Positions 8,040 through 16,698 of a stretch of DNA of 64,000 nucleotides are shown here, piece after piece. The position numbers and the translations under genes were made by a program. Position 1 is the stretch's first letter. Each line of letters opens with the position of its first letter. Below the pieces are notes generated by a model, which was not told where the DNA came from, searched no databases, and saw only the letters and a program-made list of their open reading frames with translations. Source of the stretch: Streptomyces sp. NRRL S-1022 (GTDB taxonomy: Bacteria; Actinomycetota; Actinomycetes; Streptomycetales; Streptomycetaceae); NCBI RefSeq assembly GCF_000720135.1, contig NZ_JOIU01000012.1, positions 62,001 to 126,000 on the forward strand. The letters are read 5' to 3'.

Positions 8040-8888
8040 TTACAGGCGGCAGGCGTGGATGGCCGTGGTCAGGATGGCGCGGGCGCCGATGGCGTAGAGG
8101 TCGTCCATGATCCGCTGGGCCTCCTTGGCCGGGACCATGGCGCGGACCGCGACCCAGCCCTCGTTGTGCAGCGGGGAGACGGTCGGGGACTCCAGGCCGG
8201 GGGTGAGCGCGACGGCCTTCTCCAGCTGCTCGACCCGGCAGTCGTAGTCCATCATCACGTACGTCCGGGCGACCAGGACGCCCTGGAGGCGGCGCAGGAA
8301 CTGCTGGACCTTGGGCTCCTCGGCGTCGGCGCCGGTACGGCGGACGACGATCGCCTCGGACTTCATGATCGGCTCGCCGAAGACCTCAAGGCCCGCGTTG
8401 CGCAGGCTGGTGCCGGTCTCCACGACGTCGGCGATGACCTCGGCCACGCCCAGCTCGATCGCGGTCTCGACGGCGCCGTCCAGGTGGACGACGGAGGCGT
8501 CGACGCCGCCGTCGGCGAGGTGCTTCTGGACGATGCCCTCGTAGGAGGTGGCGACGGTCCTGCCCTTGAGGTCCGCGAGGCCCTCGGCGGTGCCCGGCTT
8601 GGCGGCGAAGCGGAACGTGGAGCGGGCGAAGCCCAGCGGCAGGATCTCCTCGGCGTCGGCGCCGGAGTCGATCAGCAGGTCGCGGCCGGTGATGCCGATG
8701 TCGAGGCGGCCGGAGGAGACGTAGATCGCGATGTCGCGGGGGCGGAGGTAGAAGAACTCGACCTCGTTCTCCGGGTCGACGATGCGCAGTTCCTTGGACT
8801 CGCGGCGCTGCTGGTAGCCGGCCTCATGCAGCATCTCCGCCGCAGGGCCGGACAGTGAACCCTTGTTGGGGACGGCGATGCGCAGCAT
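8040..8888 (-). CDS. hisG: ATP phosphoribosyltransferase (long form)
   Basis: The first enzyme of histidine synthesis, condensing ATP and PRPP to phosphoribosyl-ATP. At 282 residues it is the long HisG form: a periplasmic-binding-protein-like catalytic domain (MLRIAVPNKGSLSG; PRPP-loop region around ESGADAEEILPLG-type sequence) plus a C-terminal ACT-like domain that binds histidine for feedback inhibition, so it needs no HisZ. It lies 49 bp after hisE in the same operon, downstream of riboflavin genes. The remaining his genes are not in this window. Confidence 0.95.
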   Translation of the reverse strand: MLRIAVPNKGSLSGPAAEMLHEAGYQQRRESKELRIVDPENEVEFFYLRPRDIAIYVSSGRLDIGITGRDLLIDSGADAEEILPLGFARSTFRFAAKPGTAEGLADLKGRTVATSYEGIVQKHLADGGVDASVVHLDGAVETAIELGVAEVIADVVETGTSLRNAGLEVFGEPIMKSEAIVVRRTGADAEEPKVQQFLRRLQGVLVARTYVMMDYDCRVEQLEKAVALTPGLESPTVSPLHNEGWVAVRAMVPAKEAQRIMDDLYAIGARAILTTAIHACRL

Positions 8889-8937
8889 GAGGTCGGCTTC
8901 CTTTGCTCGTTCTGTACGGGAGGGGGCGGGGTGCGGC

Positions 8938-9210
8938 TTACAGGTGGGCGTAGACGTCGTCCAGGCTGATGCCGCGGGCGACCATCATCACCTGGACGTG
9001 GTACAGCAGCTGCGAGATCTCCTCGGCGGCTGCCTCCTTGCCCTCGTACTCGGCGGCCATCCAGACCTCGGCGGCCTCCTCGACGACCTTCTTGCCGATG
9101 GCATGGACGCCCTTGCCGACCAGCTCGGCGGTGCGGGAGGTGGCGGGATCGCCCTGCGCGGCCTTGTGCTGGAGCTCGGTGAAGAGCTCCTCGAACGTCT
9201 TCTTGGACAT
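8938..9210 (-). CDS. hisE: phosphoribosyl-ATP pyrophosphatase
   Basis: A 90-residue all-alpha MazG-like hydrolase for the second histidine step, removing pyrophosphate from phosphoribosyl-ATP. It carries the metal-binding pattern [13 protein letters not shown] and [17 protein letters not shown] 9210 (MSKKTFEEL) fits the family N-terminus; the upstream GTG-like codon at 9222 would add four residues. HisE stands as a separate gene rather than fused to HisI, which is usual in actinobacteria. It follows ribH by 34 bp. Confidence 0.93.
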   Translation of the reverse strand: MSKKTFEELFTELQHKAAQGDPATSRTAELVGKGVHAIGKKVVEEAAEVWMAAEYEGKEAAAEEISQLLYHVQVMMVARGISLDDVYAHL

Positions 9211-9244
9211 GGTGAGCCCCACCCTACGCGGTACGGCCGACTCC

Positions 9245-9730
9245 CTAGTGCCAGGGTTCGGATACTGAGCGGAGGGTGGCCGCCGTCGACACGGCGGCCG
9301 TCACCGCCTCGTGGCCCTTGTCCTCGTTCGAGCCCTCCAGGCCGGCCCGGTCCAGGGCCTGCTCCTCGGTGTCGCAGGTGAGCACCCCGAAGCCGACGGG
9401 GACGCCGGTCTCGACGGAGACCTGGGTGAGGCCCTGGGTGACGCCCTGGCACACGTAGTCGAAGTGGGGGGTGCCGCCCCGGATGACGACACCGAGGGCG
9501 ACCACCGCGTCGTAGCCGCGGCCCGCCAGGACCTTGGCGGCGACGGGCAGCTCGAAGCTGCCGGGGACCCGGATCAGGGTCGGCTCGTCGATGCCCAGGT
9601 CGCGCAGGGCGCGCAGGGCGCCGTCGACCAGACCGTCCATCACCTTCTCGTGCCACTGCGCCGCGATGACGGCGACCCGCAGGTCGCTCACGTTGCGTAC
9701 GGACAGTTCCGGTGCACCCTTGCCGCTCAC
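9245..9730 (-). CDS. ribH: 6,7-dimethyl-8-ribityllumazine synthase
   Basis: A 161-residue lumazine synthase joining 5-amino-6-ribitylaminouracil and dihydroxybutanone phosphate. Recognisable motifs are [41 protein letters not shown] and [16 protein letters not shown]; the His in the HFDYV segment is the catalytic base. Such enzymes assemble into 60-mer capsids or pentamers. The GTG start at 9730 follows GAGGAGAGAC and gives the usual length. It lies 23 bp after ribBA. Confidence 0.95.
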   Translation of the reverse strand: MSGKGAPELSVRNVSDLRVAVIAAQWHEKVMDGLVDGALRALRDLGIDEPTLIRVPGSFELPVAAKVLAGRGYDAVVALGVVIRGGTPHFDYVCQGVTQGLTQVSVETGVPVGFGVLTCDTEEQALDRAGLEGSNEDKGHEAVTAAVSTAATLRSVSEPWH

Positions 9731-9753
9731 GTCTCTCCTCAGTGCTTTCTTGC

Positions 9754-11067
9754 TTACTGGTTGCCACAGGTGGCCGCGGACGCGGCCACGGACGCCGACA
9801 CGGCGGGCGTGTCGAGCCAGGGCAGGTCGTGACCCATCCGGTCCCGCTTGGTGCGCAGGTAGCGGAGGTTGTGCTCGCCGGCCTGGACCGGCATCGGCTC
9901 GCGGCCGGTGACCTTCAGGCCGTGGCTGAGCAGCGCGTCGGTCTTCTCGGGGTTGTTGGTCATCAGCCGGACCCCGCGCACGCCGAGGTCGGCGAGGATC
10001 TGCGCGCCGGCGCCGTAGTCGCGGGCGTCGGCGGGCAGGCCGAGTTCCAGGTTGGCGTCCAGGGTGTCGCGGCCCTGCTCCTGGAGTTCGTAGGCGCGCA
10101 GCTTGGACAGCAGGCCGATGCCGCGTCCCTCGTGTCCGCGCAGGTAGACGACGACGCCGCGGCCCTCGGCCTGGATGCGTTCCAGGGCGGTGTCCAGCTG
10201 GGGGCCGCAGTCGCAGCGCAGGGAGGCGAAGACGTCGCCGGTGAGGCATTCGGAGTGGACGCGGACGAGGACGTCCTCGCCGTCGCCGATCTCGCCGTGG
10301 ACGAGGGCGACGTGCTCGACGCCGTCGACGGTGGACCGGTAGCCGTAGGCGGTGAAGGTGCCGTGCCGGGTGGGCAGGCGGGTCTCGGCCTCGCGGCGGA
10401 CGGTGGGCTCGCTGCCGCGGCGGTGCGCGATCAGGTCCTCGATCGAGATGATCGTCAGACCGTGCTTGCGGGCGAACGGGATCAGCTCGGGCAGGCGCAG
10501 CATCCGGCCGTCCTCGCCGGCGATCTCCACGATGGCGCCGGCCGGGCGCAGGCCCGCGAGCCGGGCGAGGTCGACGGCGGCCTCGGTGTGGCCGTTGCGG
10601 ACCAGGACGCCGCCCTCCCTGGCGCGCAGCGGGAAGACGTGGCCGGGACGGACGAGGTCGCCGGGTTCGGCGGTGCCGCTCGCCAGGAGCTGGAGGGTGG
10701 TGGCGCGGTCGGCGGCGGAGATGCCGGTGGTCACACCGTGCGCGGCGGAGGCGTCCACCGAGACGGTGAAGGCGGTCTTCATGGACTCGGTGTTGTCCTC
10801 GACCATCTGCGGCAGCCGGAGCCGGTCCAGCTCCTCGGCCTCCATGGGCGCGCAGATCAGGCCCCGGCACTCGCTCATCATGAACGCGACGATCTCGGGG
10901 GTGGCCTTCTCGGCGGCGATGACGAGGTCGCCCTCGTTCTCCCGGTCCTCGTCGTCCACGACGACCACCGGGCGGCCGGCCGCGATGTCCGCGATGGCCT
11001 GCTCGACCGGGTCGAGCGCGAAGTTCTCCAGGTCGTTGCCGTCGTACAGCAGCGGTGCCGAGGTCAT
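9754..11067 (-). CDS. ribBA: bifunctional DHBP synthase / GTP cyclohydrolase II
   Basis: A 437-residue fusion. The N-terminal half (about 1-215) is 3,4-dihydroxy-2-butanone-4-phosphate synthase, with [12 protein letters not shown] and the basic HVFPLRA loop. The C-terminal half (about 220-420) is GTP cyclohydrolase II with the zinc motif [17 protein letters not shown] and GHEGRGIGL. Together they make both precursors of riboflavin. The ATG at 11067 overlaps the stop of ribM by 4 nt, so translation is coupled. Expression should fall when FMN is high through the riboswitch upstream of ribE. Confidence 0.95.
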   Translation of the reverse strand: MTSAPLLYDGNDLENFALDPVEQAIADIAAGRPVVVVDDEDRENEGDLVIAAEKATPEIVAFMMSECRGLICAPMEAEELDRLRLPQMVEDNTESMKTAFTVSVDASAAHGVTTGISAADRATTLQLLASGTAEPGDLVRPGHVFPLRAREGGVLVRNGHTEAAVDLARLAGLRPAGAIVEIAGEDGRMLRLPELIPFARKHGLTIISIEDLIAHRRGSEPTVRREAETRLPTRHGTFTAYGYRSTVDGVEHVALVHGEIGDGEDVLVRVHSECLTGDVFASLRCDCGPQLDTALERIQAEGRGVVVYLRGHEGRGIGLLSKLRAYELQEQGRDTLDANLELGLPADARDYGAGAQILADLGVRGVRLMTNNPEKTDALLSHGLKVTGREPMPVQAGEHNLRYLRTKRDRMGHDLPWLDTPAVSASVAASAATCGNQ

Positions 11068-11705
11068 GCCGGCGCTCCTTCCAGTGCGGGCTGCGGGCCC
11101 CGGCGGGAGCGCAGCCACCAGTCGCGCATGCCCCACAGGACGAGTGCGCCGTAGATGACGTAGACGAAGCCCGAGAAGGCGTAGCCGTTGGCGAAGTTGA
11201 GGGGGACGCCGACGAGGTCGACGAGGAGCCAGGCGAACCAGAACTCGACCATGCCCTTGGCCTGGGCGTACATCGCGACGATGGTGCCGACGAAGATGTA
11301 GGCGTCGGGCCAGGGGTCCCAGGACAGCTTCGGGTAGGCCGTGAAGAGCAGGGCGACGGCGACCGTGCCGGCGGCGGCCGCGGCGAGCATCGACGCGCGC
11401 TCGGGCCAGGTGGCGAACCGGGGCGTGATGTGGCCGTCCGCGGACCGGTCCTTCGTGCGCCGCCACTGCCACCAGCCGTACAGCGCGACGGCCATGACGA
11501 CGGCCTGCTTGCCGGCGCTGCCGGTCAGGTGGCCGTAGAAGGCGGCGAAGAGGACGAGGCCGGACAGGAACTGGACGGGCCAGGTCCACAGGGAGCGGCG
11601 CCAGCCGAGGGCGAGGGTGATCAGGCCCAGGATGTTGCCGATCATGTCGGACCAGATGATGTGCTGGCCGAAGAGGGTGAACGCCTCGGAGTTCATCCAG
11701 TTCAC
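11064..11705 (-). CDS. ribM: riboflavin transporter, PnuC/RibM family
   Basis: A 213-residue integral membrane protein with about seven hydrophobic segments ([54 protein letters not shown] and others) and the PnuC-family WxxWP-type pattern [20 protein letters not shown]. PnuC proteins move nicotinamide riboside, but in streptomycete rib operons this gene (RibM) imports riboflavin and roseoflavin. Placement between ribE and ribBA with 4-nt overlaps on both sides, under an FMN riboswitch, supports riboflavin as substrate. Confidence 0.88.
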   Translation of the reverse strand: MNWMNSEAFTLFGQHIIWSDMIGNILGLITLALGWRRSLWTWPVQFLSGLVLFAAFYGHLTGSAGKQAVVMAVALYGWWQWRRTKDRSADGHITPRFATWPERASMLAAAAAGTVAVALLFTAYPKLSWDPWPDAYIFVGTIVAMYAQAKGMVEFWFAWLLVDLVGVPLNFANGYAFSGFVYVIYGALVLWGMRDWWLRSRRGPQPALEGAPA

Positions 11706-12310
11706 TTCGTGTCCCCCTGCGCACGGTCGCCGAGGAGCCGCTCGACGTACTTGGCGATGACGTCCACTTCGAGGTTGACCGGGTCGCCGGGCTGCTTCAC
11801 GCCGAGCGTGGTGAGGGCGAGGGTGGTCGGGATGAGGCTGACGGTGAAGTGGTCCGGGCCGGCGTCGACCACGGTGAGGCTGATGCCGTCGACGGTGATG
11901 GAGCCCTTCTCGACGACGTACCGGGAGAGTTCCGCGGGGAGCGAGATCTTGACGATCTCCCAGTTCTCCGAGGGCGTGCGGTCCAGGATCCGGCCGGTGC
12001 CGTCCACGTGCCCCTGCACGATGTGGCCGCCGAGGCGGGCGCCGACGGCGGTGGGGCGTTCCAGGTTGACGCGGGAACCGGTGGTGAGCACGCCGAGGCT
12101 GGAGCGCTTCAGGGTCTCGGCCATGACGTCGGCGGTGAACTCGTCGCCCTCGTGCTCCACGACGGTGAGACAGACCCCGTTCACGGCGATGGAGTCGCCA
12201 TGCTGCGCGCCCTCGGTCACGACGGGGCCGCGGAGCCGGAAGCGGGAGGCGTCGCCGAGGTTCTCGACGGCGGTGACCTCACCCAGCTCTTCGACGATTC
12301 CGGTGAACAC
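11702..12310 (-). CDS. ribE: riboflavin synthase alpha chain
   Basis: A 202-residue enzyme that dismutates two lumazines to riboflavin. It shows the two homologous beta-barrel halves: N-terminal [12 protein letters not shown] and [12 protein letters not shown], then [12 protein letters not shown] and [12 protein letters not shown]. The GTG at 12310 is preceded by AGGAGG with a 9-nt spacer. First gene of the rib-his operon; its 5' leader of about 164 nt begins directly after the FMN aptamer. Known streptomycete operons have the same order (ribE-ribM-ribBA-ribH). Confidence 0.95.
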   Translation of the reverse strand: MFTGIVEELGEVTAVENLGDASRFRLRGPVVTEGAQHGDSIAVNGVCLTVVEHEGDEFTADVMAETLKRSSLGVLTTGSRVNLERPTAVGARLGGHIVQGHVDGTGRILDRTPSENWEIVKISLPAELSRYVVEKGSITVDGISLTVVDAGPDHFTVSLIPTTLALTTLGVKQPGDPVNLEVDVIAKYVERLLGDRAQGDTK

Positions 12311-12474
12311 TTCCCGGGTCCTCCTGCCTCTTCGGGCACGGACTCCGGGGCCTGTCGATGACGACAGCATGTACGGGTGAACACACACCGGGGGCGTCGC
12401 CGGAACGGACACGTCCGGACATGGACGAGTCCCGATACGGCGGCGCGCACACGGAAGACGCATGCCCGCCCGCC

Positions 12475-12601
12475 GCGCACTGCCTCCCATCCGGACTTTA
12501 ACCGTCGGTCCAGGAATTTCACCTGGTCAACCGGCCGCTGGAAGCGGCCGGGTCGCGGACTGTAACCGCCGGTTCGGACTTTCACCGACCCCGGAGTGCG
12601 C
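12475..12601 (-). promoter_or_regulatory. FMN riboswitch (RFN element)
   Basis: Read on the minus strand the sequence matches the RFN consensus: P1 GCGCACT (12595-12601) pairs with AGTGCGC (12475-12481); inside are GGGGTCGGTGAAAGTCCG, AACCGGCGGTTA, CCAGGTGAAATTCCTGG, ACCGACGGTTA and AGTCCGGATGGGAG. It binds FMN and should shut down ribE and the genes behind it. No clear terminator follows within the 164-nt leader, so the switch may act on translation or through Rho; I could not assign the alternative pairing. Confidence 0.95.
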
Positions 12602-12744
12602 TGCTTCTGGTACAGGGCCAGTGTGCCACGACCGGTACTCGTCCAGACAGGTGATCGGTGTGGGCTCGCTCACAGTGCGTACCGCTCGTTTCGCGTGGCG
12701 CAACCGTGCTGGTCAACTGGCCGGAACCGGTGGAGTGTTGAGCT

Positions 12745-12787
12745 TGGTCCGGACCCATTGACCGTACTGGTCTAGTCCTTTTAGGGT
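12745..12787 (+). promoter_or_regulatory. chitinase-type promoter with paired TGGTC direct repeats
   Basis: Two direct repeats, TGGTCCGGACCC (12745-12756) and TGGTCTAGTCCT (12768-12779), flank a TTGACC -35 element (12758-12763); a -10-like TAGGGT follows at 12782-12787 (18-nt spacing). Streptomyces chitinase promoters characteristically carry such 12-bp TGGTC-type direct repeats around the -35 box, and ACTGGTCTAG also matches half of a DasR operator. No chitinase gene lies downstream in this window. Confidence 0.6.
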
Positions 12788-12794
12788 GCGGACG

Positions 12795-12836
12795 GGCCCG
12801 GCGGCGGTGACGACGGCCCTTGCCCGCCGCCGGGCC
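12795..12836 (+). terminator. strong GC hairpin, probable terminator
   Basis: A perfect 13-bp stem (GGCCCGGCGGCGG at 12795-12807, CCGCCGCCGGGCC at 12824-12836) with a 16-nt loop. It begins 8 bp after the -10 box of the chitinase-type promoter, so a transcript from there would end almost at once unless read-through reaches the SDR gene at 12947. Confidence 0.5.
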
Positions 12837-12897
12837 GCCAGCCACCCCTGGCGGCCCGTGTCACATTTCCGGGCTCCGGCCCGTCCTGGGCGACGAA

Positions 12898-12920
12898 GGG
12901 CACTCCGCACGGGAGTGCCC
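12898..12920. other. 9-bp inverted repeat upstream of SDR gene
   Basis: GGGCACTCC (12898-12906) and GGAGTGCCC (12912-12920) form a perfect 9-bp stem with a 5-nt loop, 27 bp before the SDR start codon. It could be an operator or an mRNA hairpin; the sequence does not decide. Confidence 0.4.
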
Positions 12921-12946
12921 CGGTGTCCTAGGGGACGGAGAACGGC

Positions 12947-13711
12947 ATGACCACGATCCTGGTGACCGGTGGAACCGGAACGCTCGGCCGGCTCGTCACA
13001 CAGCGGCTGCGGGCGGACGGGCACGAGGTGCGGGTGCTCAGCCGGCACAGCCGGCCGTACGCCGTCGACCTGCGCGCGGGCGGTGCGGGCCTGGACGCGG
13101 CGCTGGCCGGCGCGGAGACGGTCGTGCACTGCGCGAGCTCGCCCCGGGGCGGCGACGAGCAGGCCGCCCGCAATCTGCTCGCCGCGGCCCGGGGAGCGGG
13201 GGTGGGCCATCTGGTGTACGTCTCGATCGTCGGCGTGGACCGGGTGCCGTTCGGCTACTACCGGAGCAAGCTCGCCGTGGAGCGGCTGGTCGAGGAATCC
13301 GGGCTCGGCTGGACCGTGCTGCGGGCGACCCAGTTCCACGACCTGGTCGTCACGCTGCTCCGGGGCCTGGCCAAGGCACCGGTGCTGGCGGTCCCGGCGG
13401 GGGTGGCGGACCAGCCGGTCGAGGTGGCCGAGGTGGCCGGCCGGCTGGCGGAGCTGGCGCTCGGGGCGCCGGCCGGGCGGGTGCCGGACCTGGCGGGCCC
13501 GCAGGTCCGCACGTTCGACTCGCTGGCCCGCGCGTACCTGCGGGCGACGGGCCGGCGCCGGCCGGTGGTCCGGGTGCCGCTGGCCGGCAAGACGTACCGG
13601 GCCTTCCGCGCGGGCTGGCACCTGGCGCCGGAGCGGGCGGTGGGCGAGGTGACCTTCGAGGAGTACCTGGAGCGGCGGTTCGGGCGGGGGCCGGTACAGT
13701 CGCCCGCGTGA
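12947..13711 (+). CDS. NAD(P)-binding protein, NmrA/atypical SDR family
   Basis: A 254-residue Rossmann protein. The N-terminus has the extended-SDR dinucleotide motif TGGTGTLG (residues 7-14), followed by VRVLSRHSRP (NADP-type Arg) and FGYYRSKLAVERLV, in which Tyr and Lys occupy the YxxxK position. It resembles NmrA-like and DUF2867-type oxidoreductases or redox sensors annotated NAD(P)H-binding protein. Substrate unknown. GGAGAACGGC precedes the ATG. It is followed by an unknown gene with a 4-nt GTGA overlap, so the two form an operon. Confidence 0.8.
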   Translation: MTTILVTGGTGTLGRLVTQRLRADGHEVRVLSRHSRPYAVDLRAGGAGLDAALAGAETVVHCASSPRGGDEQAARNLLAAARGAGVGHLVYVSIVGVDRVPFGYYRSKLAVERLVEESGLGWTVLRATQFHDLVVTLLRGLAKAPVLAVPAGVADQPVEVAEVAGRLAELALGAPAGRVPDLAGPQVRTFDSLARAYLRATGRRRPVVRVPLAGKTYRAFRAGWHLAPERAVGEVTFEEYLERRFGRGPVQSPA

Positions 13712-14079
13712 CGGCACCGGTGATCCGCTCGATCGAGCGGGACGGGACGGCCTGGGCCGACCCCACCGCGGACCAACTCCACGACCTGCCGGCCGACATG
13801 AGCCCGACCTGGCGGTTCGTCATCGTGGAACGGCTCGACCGGGAGCCCGCCGGCCAGCACTACATGCAGGTGTACCTGGAGGACGACCTCGGCTGCCGGG
13901 TGGAGTACCGCGAGGGCGGCCCGGACCGGCACTTCCAGGCCCGGGTGCCCCGCGAGAGCGACACGGCCGCCGTGGAGCCCGTGGCCGAGGTGGTGCAGGC
14001 CTGGGCCTTCGGCCGACCGGGCCGGCGGGAGGCACTTCCCTGGACCCCGTGGCCGTCCCGGGTCCCCCCGCGTCCCTGA
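13708..14079 (+). CDS. small hypothetical protein coupled to SDR gene
   Basis: A 123-residue cytosolic protein I do not recognise. It starts at GTG 13708, overlapping the SDR stop (GTGA). The sequence reads as a small mixed alpha/beta fold (TWRFVIVERLD, HYMQVYLEDDLGCRVEYREGG, HFQARV, VAEVVQAWAFG), with Trp and acidic residues and no signal peptide. Translational coupling implies a role tied to the SDR protein. It converges on the ROK gene 22 bp away. Confidence 0.65.
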   Translation: MTAPVIRSIERDGTAWADPTADQLHDLPADMSPTWRFVIVERLDREPAGQHYMQVYLEDDLGCRVEYREGGPDRHFQARVPRESDTAAVEPVAEVVQAWAFGRPGRREALPWTPWPSRVPPRP

Positions 14080-14101
14080 CCTCCCCCGGCTGACGGGCCG
14101 G

Positions 14102-15367
14102 TCAGCCGCCCGCCCGCTCCGGTGGTGCGAACAGTTCGTCCTGGGCGTGCTCCCGGGCGGTGAGGAGGGCTCCGCGGAGTACGGCCGTCCCGCCGAGGCT
14201 GCTCGCGCGCACCTCGGTGGCCAGCGGCGACATCCGGCGCAGCCGTTCCTCCACCAGGCCGGCGAGCACCGCTCCCCCGGCCTGTCCGACCTCCCCGCCG
14301 AGCACCACGCAACCGGGGTCCAGGACGGCCACCACGGAGGCGACGCCGACGGCGACCCGGTCGGCCAGGGCCCGCAGGAAGCGGGCCGCGGGACCGTCGC
14401 CGGTCACGGCGCGGGGGGCGGCCGATGCCGGAGGAGCCTCAGCGCGCACGGCCTCCGGCGCTCCCGTCGCCTCCGCCACCGCCGCCCGTACCACCTCGGC
14501 CGCCCCCGGGCCGTCCGGCGAGGGTGCGGCCGGGAGGGCGTGCCGGGCCGCCAGGGCGGTGATCGCCGCGGCGCCGGTCAGGGAGTGGAAGCCGCCGGCG
14601 CAGTCGGCCGCCTCGGGGAGGGCGTCCGTGCCCGGGACCGGGAGGAAGCCGATCTCACCGGTGCCGCCGGAGGCCCCGCGGCGCAGCGTGCCGTCCAGGA
14701 CGACCGCGGCGCCGACGCCGTGGCCGAGCCAGAGCAGGACGAAGGTGTCCCGGTCCCGGGCGGCGCCCTCGCGCTGTTCGGCGAGGGCGGCCAGATTGGT
14801 CTCGTTCTCCACGGTGACCCGGGCGCCGGACAGCCGGTCCTGGAGGGCGGCGGCCAGGCTGCGGTGCCAGGCGGGCAGCCCGGCGGAGTCGCGCAGGTCA
14901 CCGGTGGCGGGGTCGATGAGGCCGGGCGCGCCGATGCCGACGGTGTGCAGCTGGTCGGCTCCCGCCTCCTTCAGGGCCCGTTCCACGGCGGCCACCGCCT
15001 GCTCCACGGCCGGCCCGGTCCCGGTCTCCCCGCCGATCGGTACGGACGCCTCGCCGAGCACCCGCCCGAGCAGGTCGGAGACGAGGACGAGGACGCCCTG
15101 GGTGCGGACGTCGAGCGCGGCGAGGTGGGCGCGGTCGGCGACGATGCCGTAGAGCCGGGCGTTGGGACCCCTGCGCTGGGCGCCGGACTCGCCGACCACC
15201 GTGATCAGCCCGGCGGCGGCGAGCCGGTCGACCAGGTCGGCGACCGTGGGCCGGGACAGGCCGGTGAGCTGCTTCAACTGCCCTGCCGTGAGCGGGCCTT
15301 CCTGTTGCAGCAGCCGCAGGGCCAGCCGGTCGTTGATGGCCCGGGCGGTACTGGGTGATGCGGGCAT
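14102..15367 (-). CDS. ROK-family transcriptional regulator
   Basis: A 421-residue protein: an N-terminal winged helix (about 10-65, GQLKQLTGLSRPTVADLVDRL) fused to a ROK sugar-kinase-like domain (about 85-400, with VGIGAPGLID and LVLLWLGHGVGAAVVLDG-like motifs). Such NagC/XylR-type proteins repress sugar-uptake genes and sense sugars. The ROK zinc cluster CxCGxxGCxE is not intact here; the equivalent segment reads DCAGGFHSLTG, so it probably binds no zinc in the usual way. Divergent from an MFS gene with a clear inverted repeat between them, which suggests it controls both. Confidence 0.88.
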   Translation of the reverse strand: MPASPSTARAINDRLALRLLQQEGPLTAGQLKQLTGLSRPTVADLVDRLAAAGLITVVGESGAQRRGPNARLYGIVADRAHLAALDVRTQGVLVLVSDLLGRVLGEASVPIGGETGTGPAVEQAVAAVERALKEAGADQLHTVGIGAPGLIDPATGDLRDSAGLPAWHRSLAAALQDRLSGARVTVENETNLAALAEQREGAARDRDTFVLLWLGHGVGAAVVLDGTLRRGASGGTGEIGFLPVPGTDALPEAADCAGGFHSLTGAAAITALAARHALPAAPSPDGPGAAEVVRAAVAEATGAPEAVRAEAPPASAAPRAVTGDGPAARFLRALADRVAVGVASVVAVLDPGCVVLGGEVGQAGGAVLAGLVEERLRRMSPLATEVRASSLGGTAVLRGALLTAREHAQDELFAPPERAGG

Positions 15368-15406
15368 GACGGGATCCTCCCAGATCGCCTGCGCTGCGAC
15401 CGCTAT

Positions 15407-15429
15407 CTATCAGGCAGGGTCCCTGATAG
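15407..15429. promoter_or_regulatory. operator between ROK regulator and MFS gene
   Basis: A perfect inverted repeat CTATCAGG-N7-CCTGATAG (15407-15414 and 15422-15429) lies in the 116-bp divergent spacer, 40 bp from the ROK start and 55 bp from the MFS start. Position and symmetry fit the binding site of the ROK repressor next to it. Confidence 0.7.
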
Positions 15430-15483
15430 TTTACGGCGCGTCGCAGTGGAGTGGGTCCGGGCAGCCCGGGGAGGGGCAGGATC

Positions 15484-16698
15484 GTGAGTGACGTGACGTA
15501 CGCACCCGACGAGGTCAGACGCGCCCGGTACGCCGTGGCGGCCGTGTTCGCCGTGCACGGCGCCGTGACCGGCTCCTTCGCGACCCGCGTGCCGTGGGTC
15601 CAGGACCACGCCTCGCTCAGCGCGGGCCAGCTCGGCTTCGCGCTGGCGTTCACGGCGTTCGGCGCCTCCTGCGCGATGCCGCTGGCCGGCCGGATCAGCC
15701 ACCGCTTCGGCAGCCGTACGGCACTGCGCGGCCTGCTCGCGCTGTGGACGCTGTCCCTGGTGCTGCCGTCGGTCGCGCCGAACCTGCTCACCCTGTGCCT
15801 GGCGATGTTCGCCTACGGCGCGTCCGCGGGCATGGCCGACGTCGCGATGAACGCGCTCGGCGTGGAGGTCGAGCGGCGGCTCGGCAAGTCGATCATGTCG
15901 GGGCTGCACGGCATGTGGAGCGCGGGCGCCCTGACCGGCTCGGCGGCCGGCACCCTCGCCGCGCACCTCGGTGCGGACGCGCGCCTGCACTTCGCGCTGG
16001 CGGCGGCCGTCCTCACCGTGCTCGGGTTCGTGGTCTGCGCCTGGGTGCCGGACCTGAAGCCCGCCGAGGACGAGGAGCCGCCGCCACGGTTCGCGCTGCC
16101 CCCGCGCTCGGCGCTGCTGATCGGCGCCATCGGCTTCTGCGCGGTGTTCGCCGAGGGCGCCAGCCTCGACTGGTCGGCGGTGTACCTGCGGGACCGGCTG
16201 GCGGGTTCGGCAGGGCTGGCGGCGGCCTCCACGACCGGGTTCATGCTGACCATGGCGGTGGCCCGGATCGCCGGGGACGCGGTGGTGAACCGCTTCGGCG
16301 CGGTCCGCACCGTGCGGGCCGGCGGTGTCCTGGCCGGGCTGGGCGGGCTGCTGGTCGTGCTCGCCGGGCATCCGGCGGTGGCGATGGCCGGGTTCGCGTT
16401 GATGGGTCTCGGCATCGCGGTGGTCGTCCCGCTCTGCTTCGCGGCGGCCGGGCACGCCGGCCCCAACCCGAGCCAGGCCATCGCGGGCGTGGCGACCATC
16501 ACCTACACCTCGGGCCTGGTCGCGCCGAGCCTGATCGGCGGGGTGGCGCAGGCGACCAGCCTGGTGGTGTCCTTCGCGGTGGTGACGGTGCTGGCCTGCG
16601 GGCTCGCGGTGTTCGCGGGCGTGCTGCGCACCGCCGAGCGCGCGGGCGGCGGGGAGGTCAGTCCGCGGGCCGCAGCAGTTCCCGACCCGCGGCCCTGA
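15484..16698 (+). CDS. MFS transporter
   Basis: A 404-residue major facilitator with about 12 membrane helices. The loop between helices 2 and 3 reads GRISHRFGSRTALRG, close to the MFS signature GxxxDRxGRR; the N-terminus is short and cytosolic. Its nearest look is the YbjJ/FucP-like group of small-solute exporters or sugar transporters. GTG 15484 follows GGGGCAGGATC. It is divergent from the ROK regulator, which makes a sugar or sugar derivative a likely substrate. Its last 41 bp overlap the convergent thioesterase gene. Confidence 0.85.
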   Translation: MSDVTYAPDEVRRARYAVAAVFAVHGAVTGSFATRVPWVQDHASLSAGQLGFALAFTAFGASCAMPLAGRISHRFGSRTALRGLLALWTLSLVLPSVAPNLLTLCLAMFAYGASAGMADVAMNALGVEVERRLGKSIMSGLHGMWSAGALTGSAAGTLAAHLGADARLHFALAAAVLTVLGFVVCAWVPDLKPAEDEEPPPRFALPPRSALLIGAIGFCAVFAEGASLDWSAVYLRDRLAGSAGLAAASTTGFMLTMAVARIAGDAVVNRFGAVRTVRAGGVLAGLGGLLVVLAGHPAVAMAGFALMGLGIAVVVPLCFAAAGHAGPNPSQAIAGVATITYTSGLVAPSLIGGVAQATSLVVSFAVVTVLACGLAVFAGVLRTAERAGGGEVSPRAAAVPDPRP

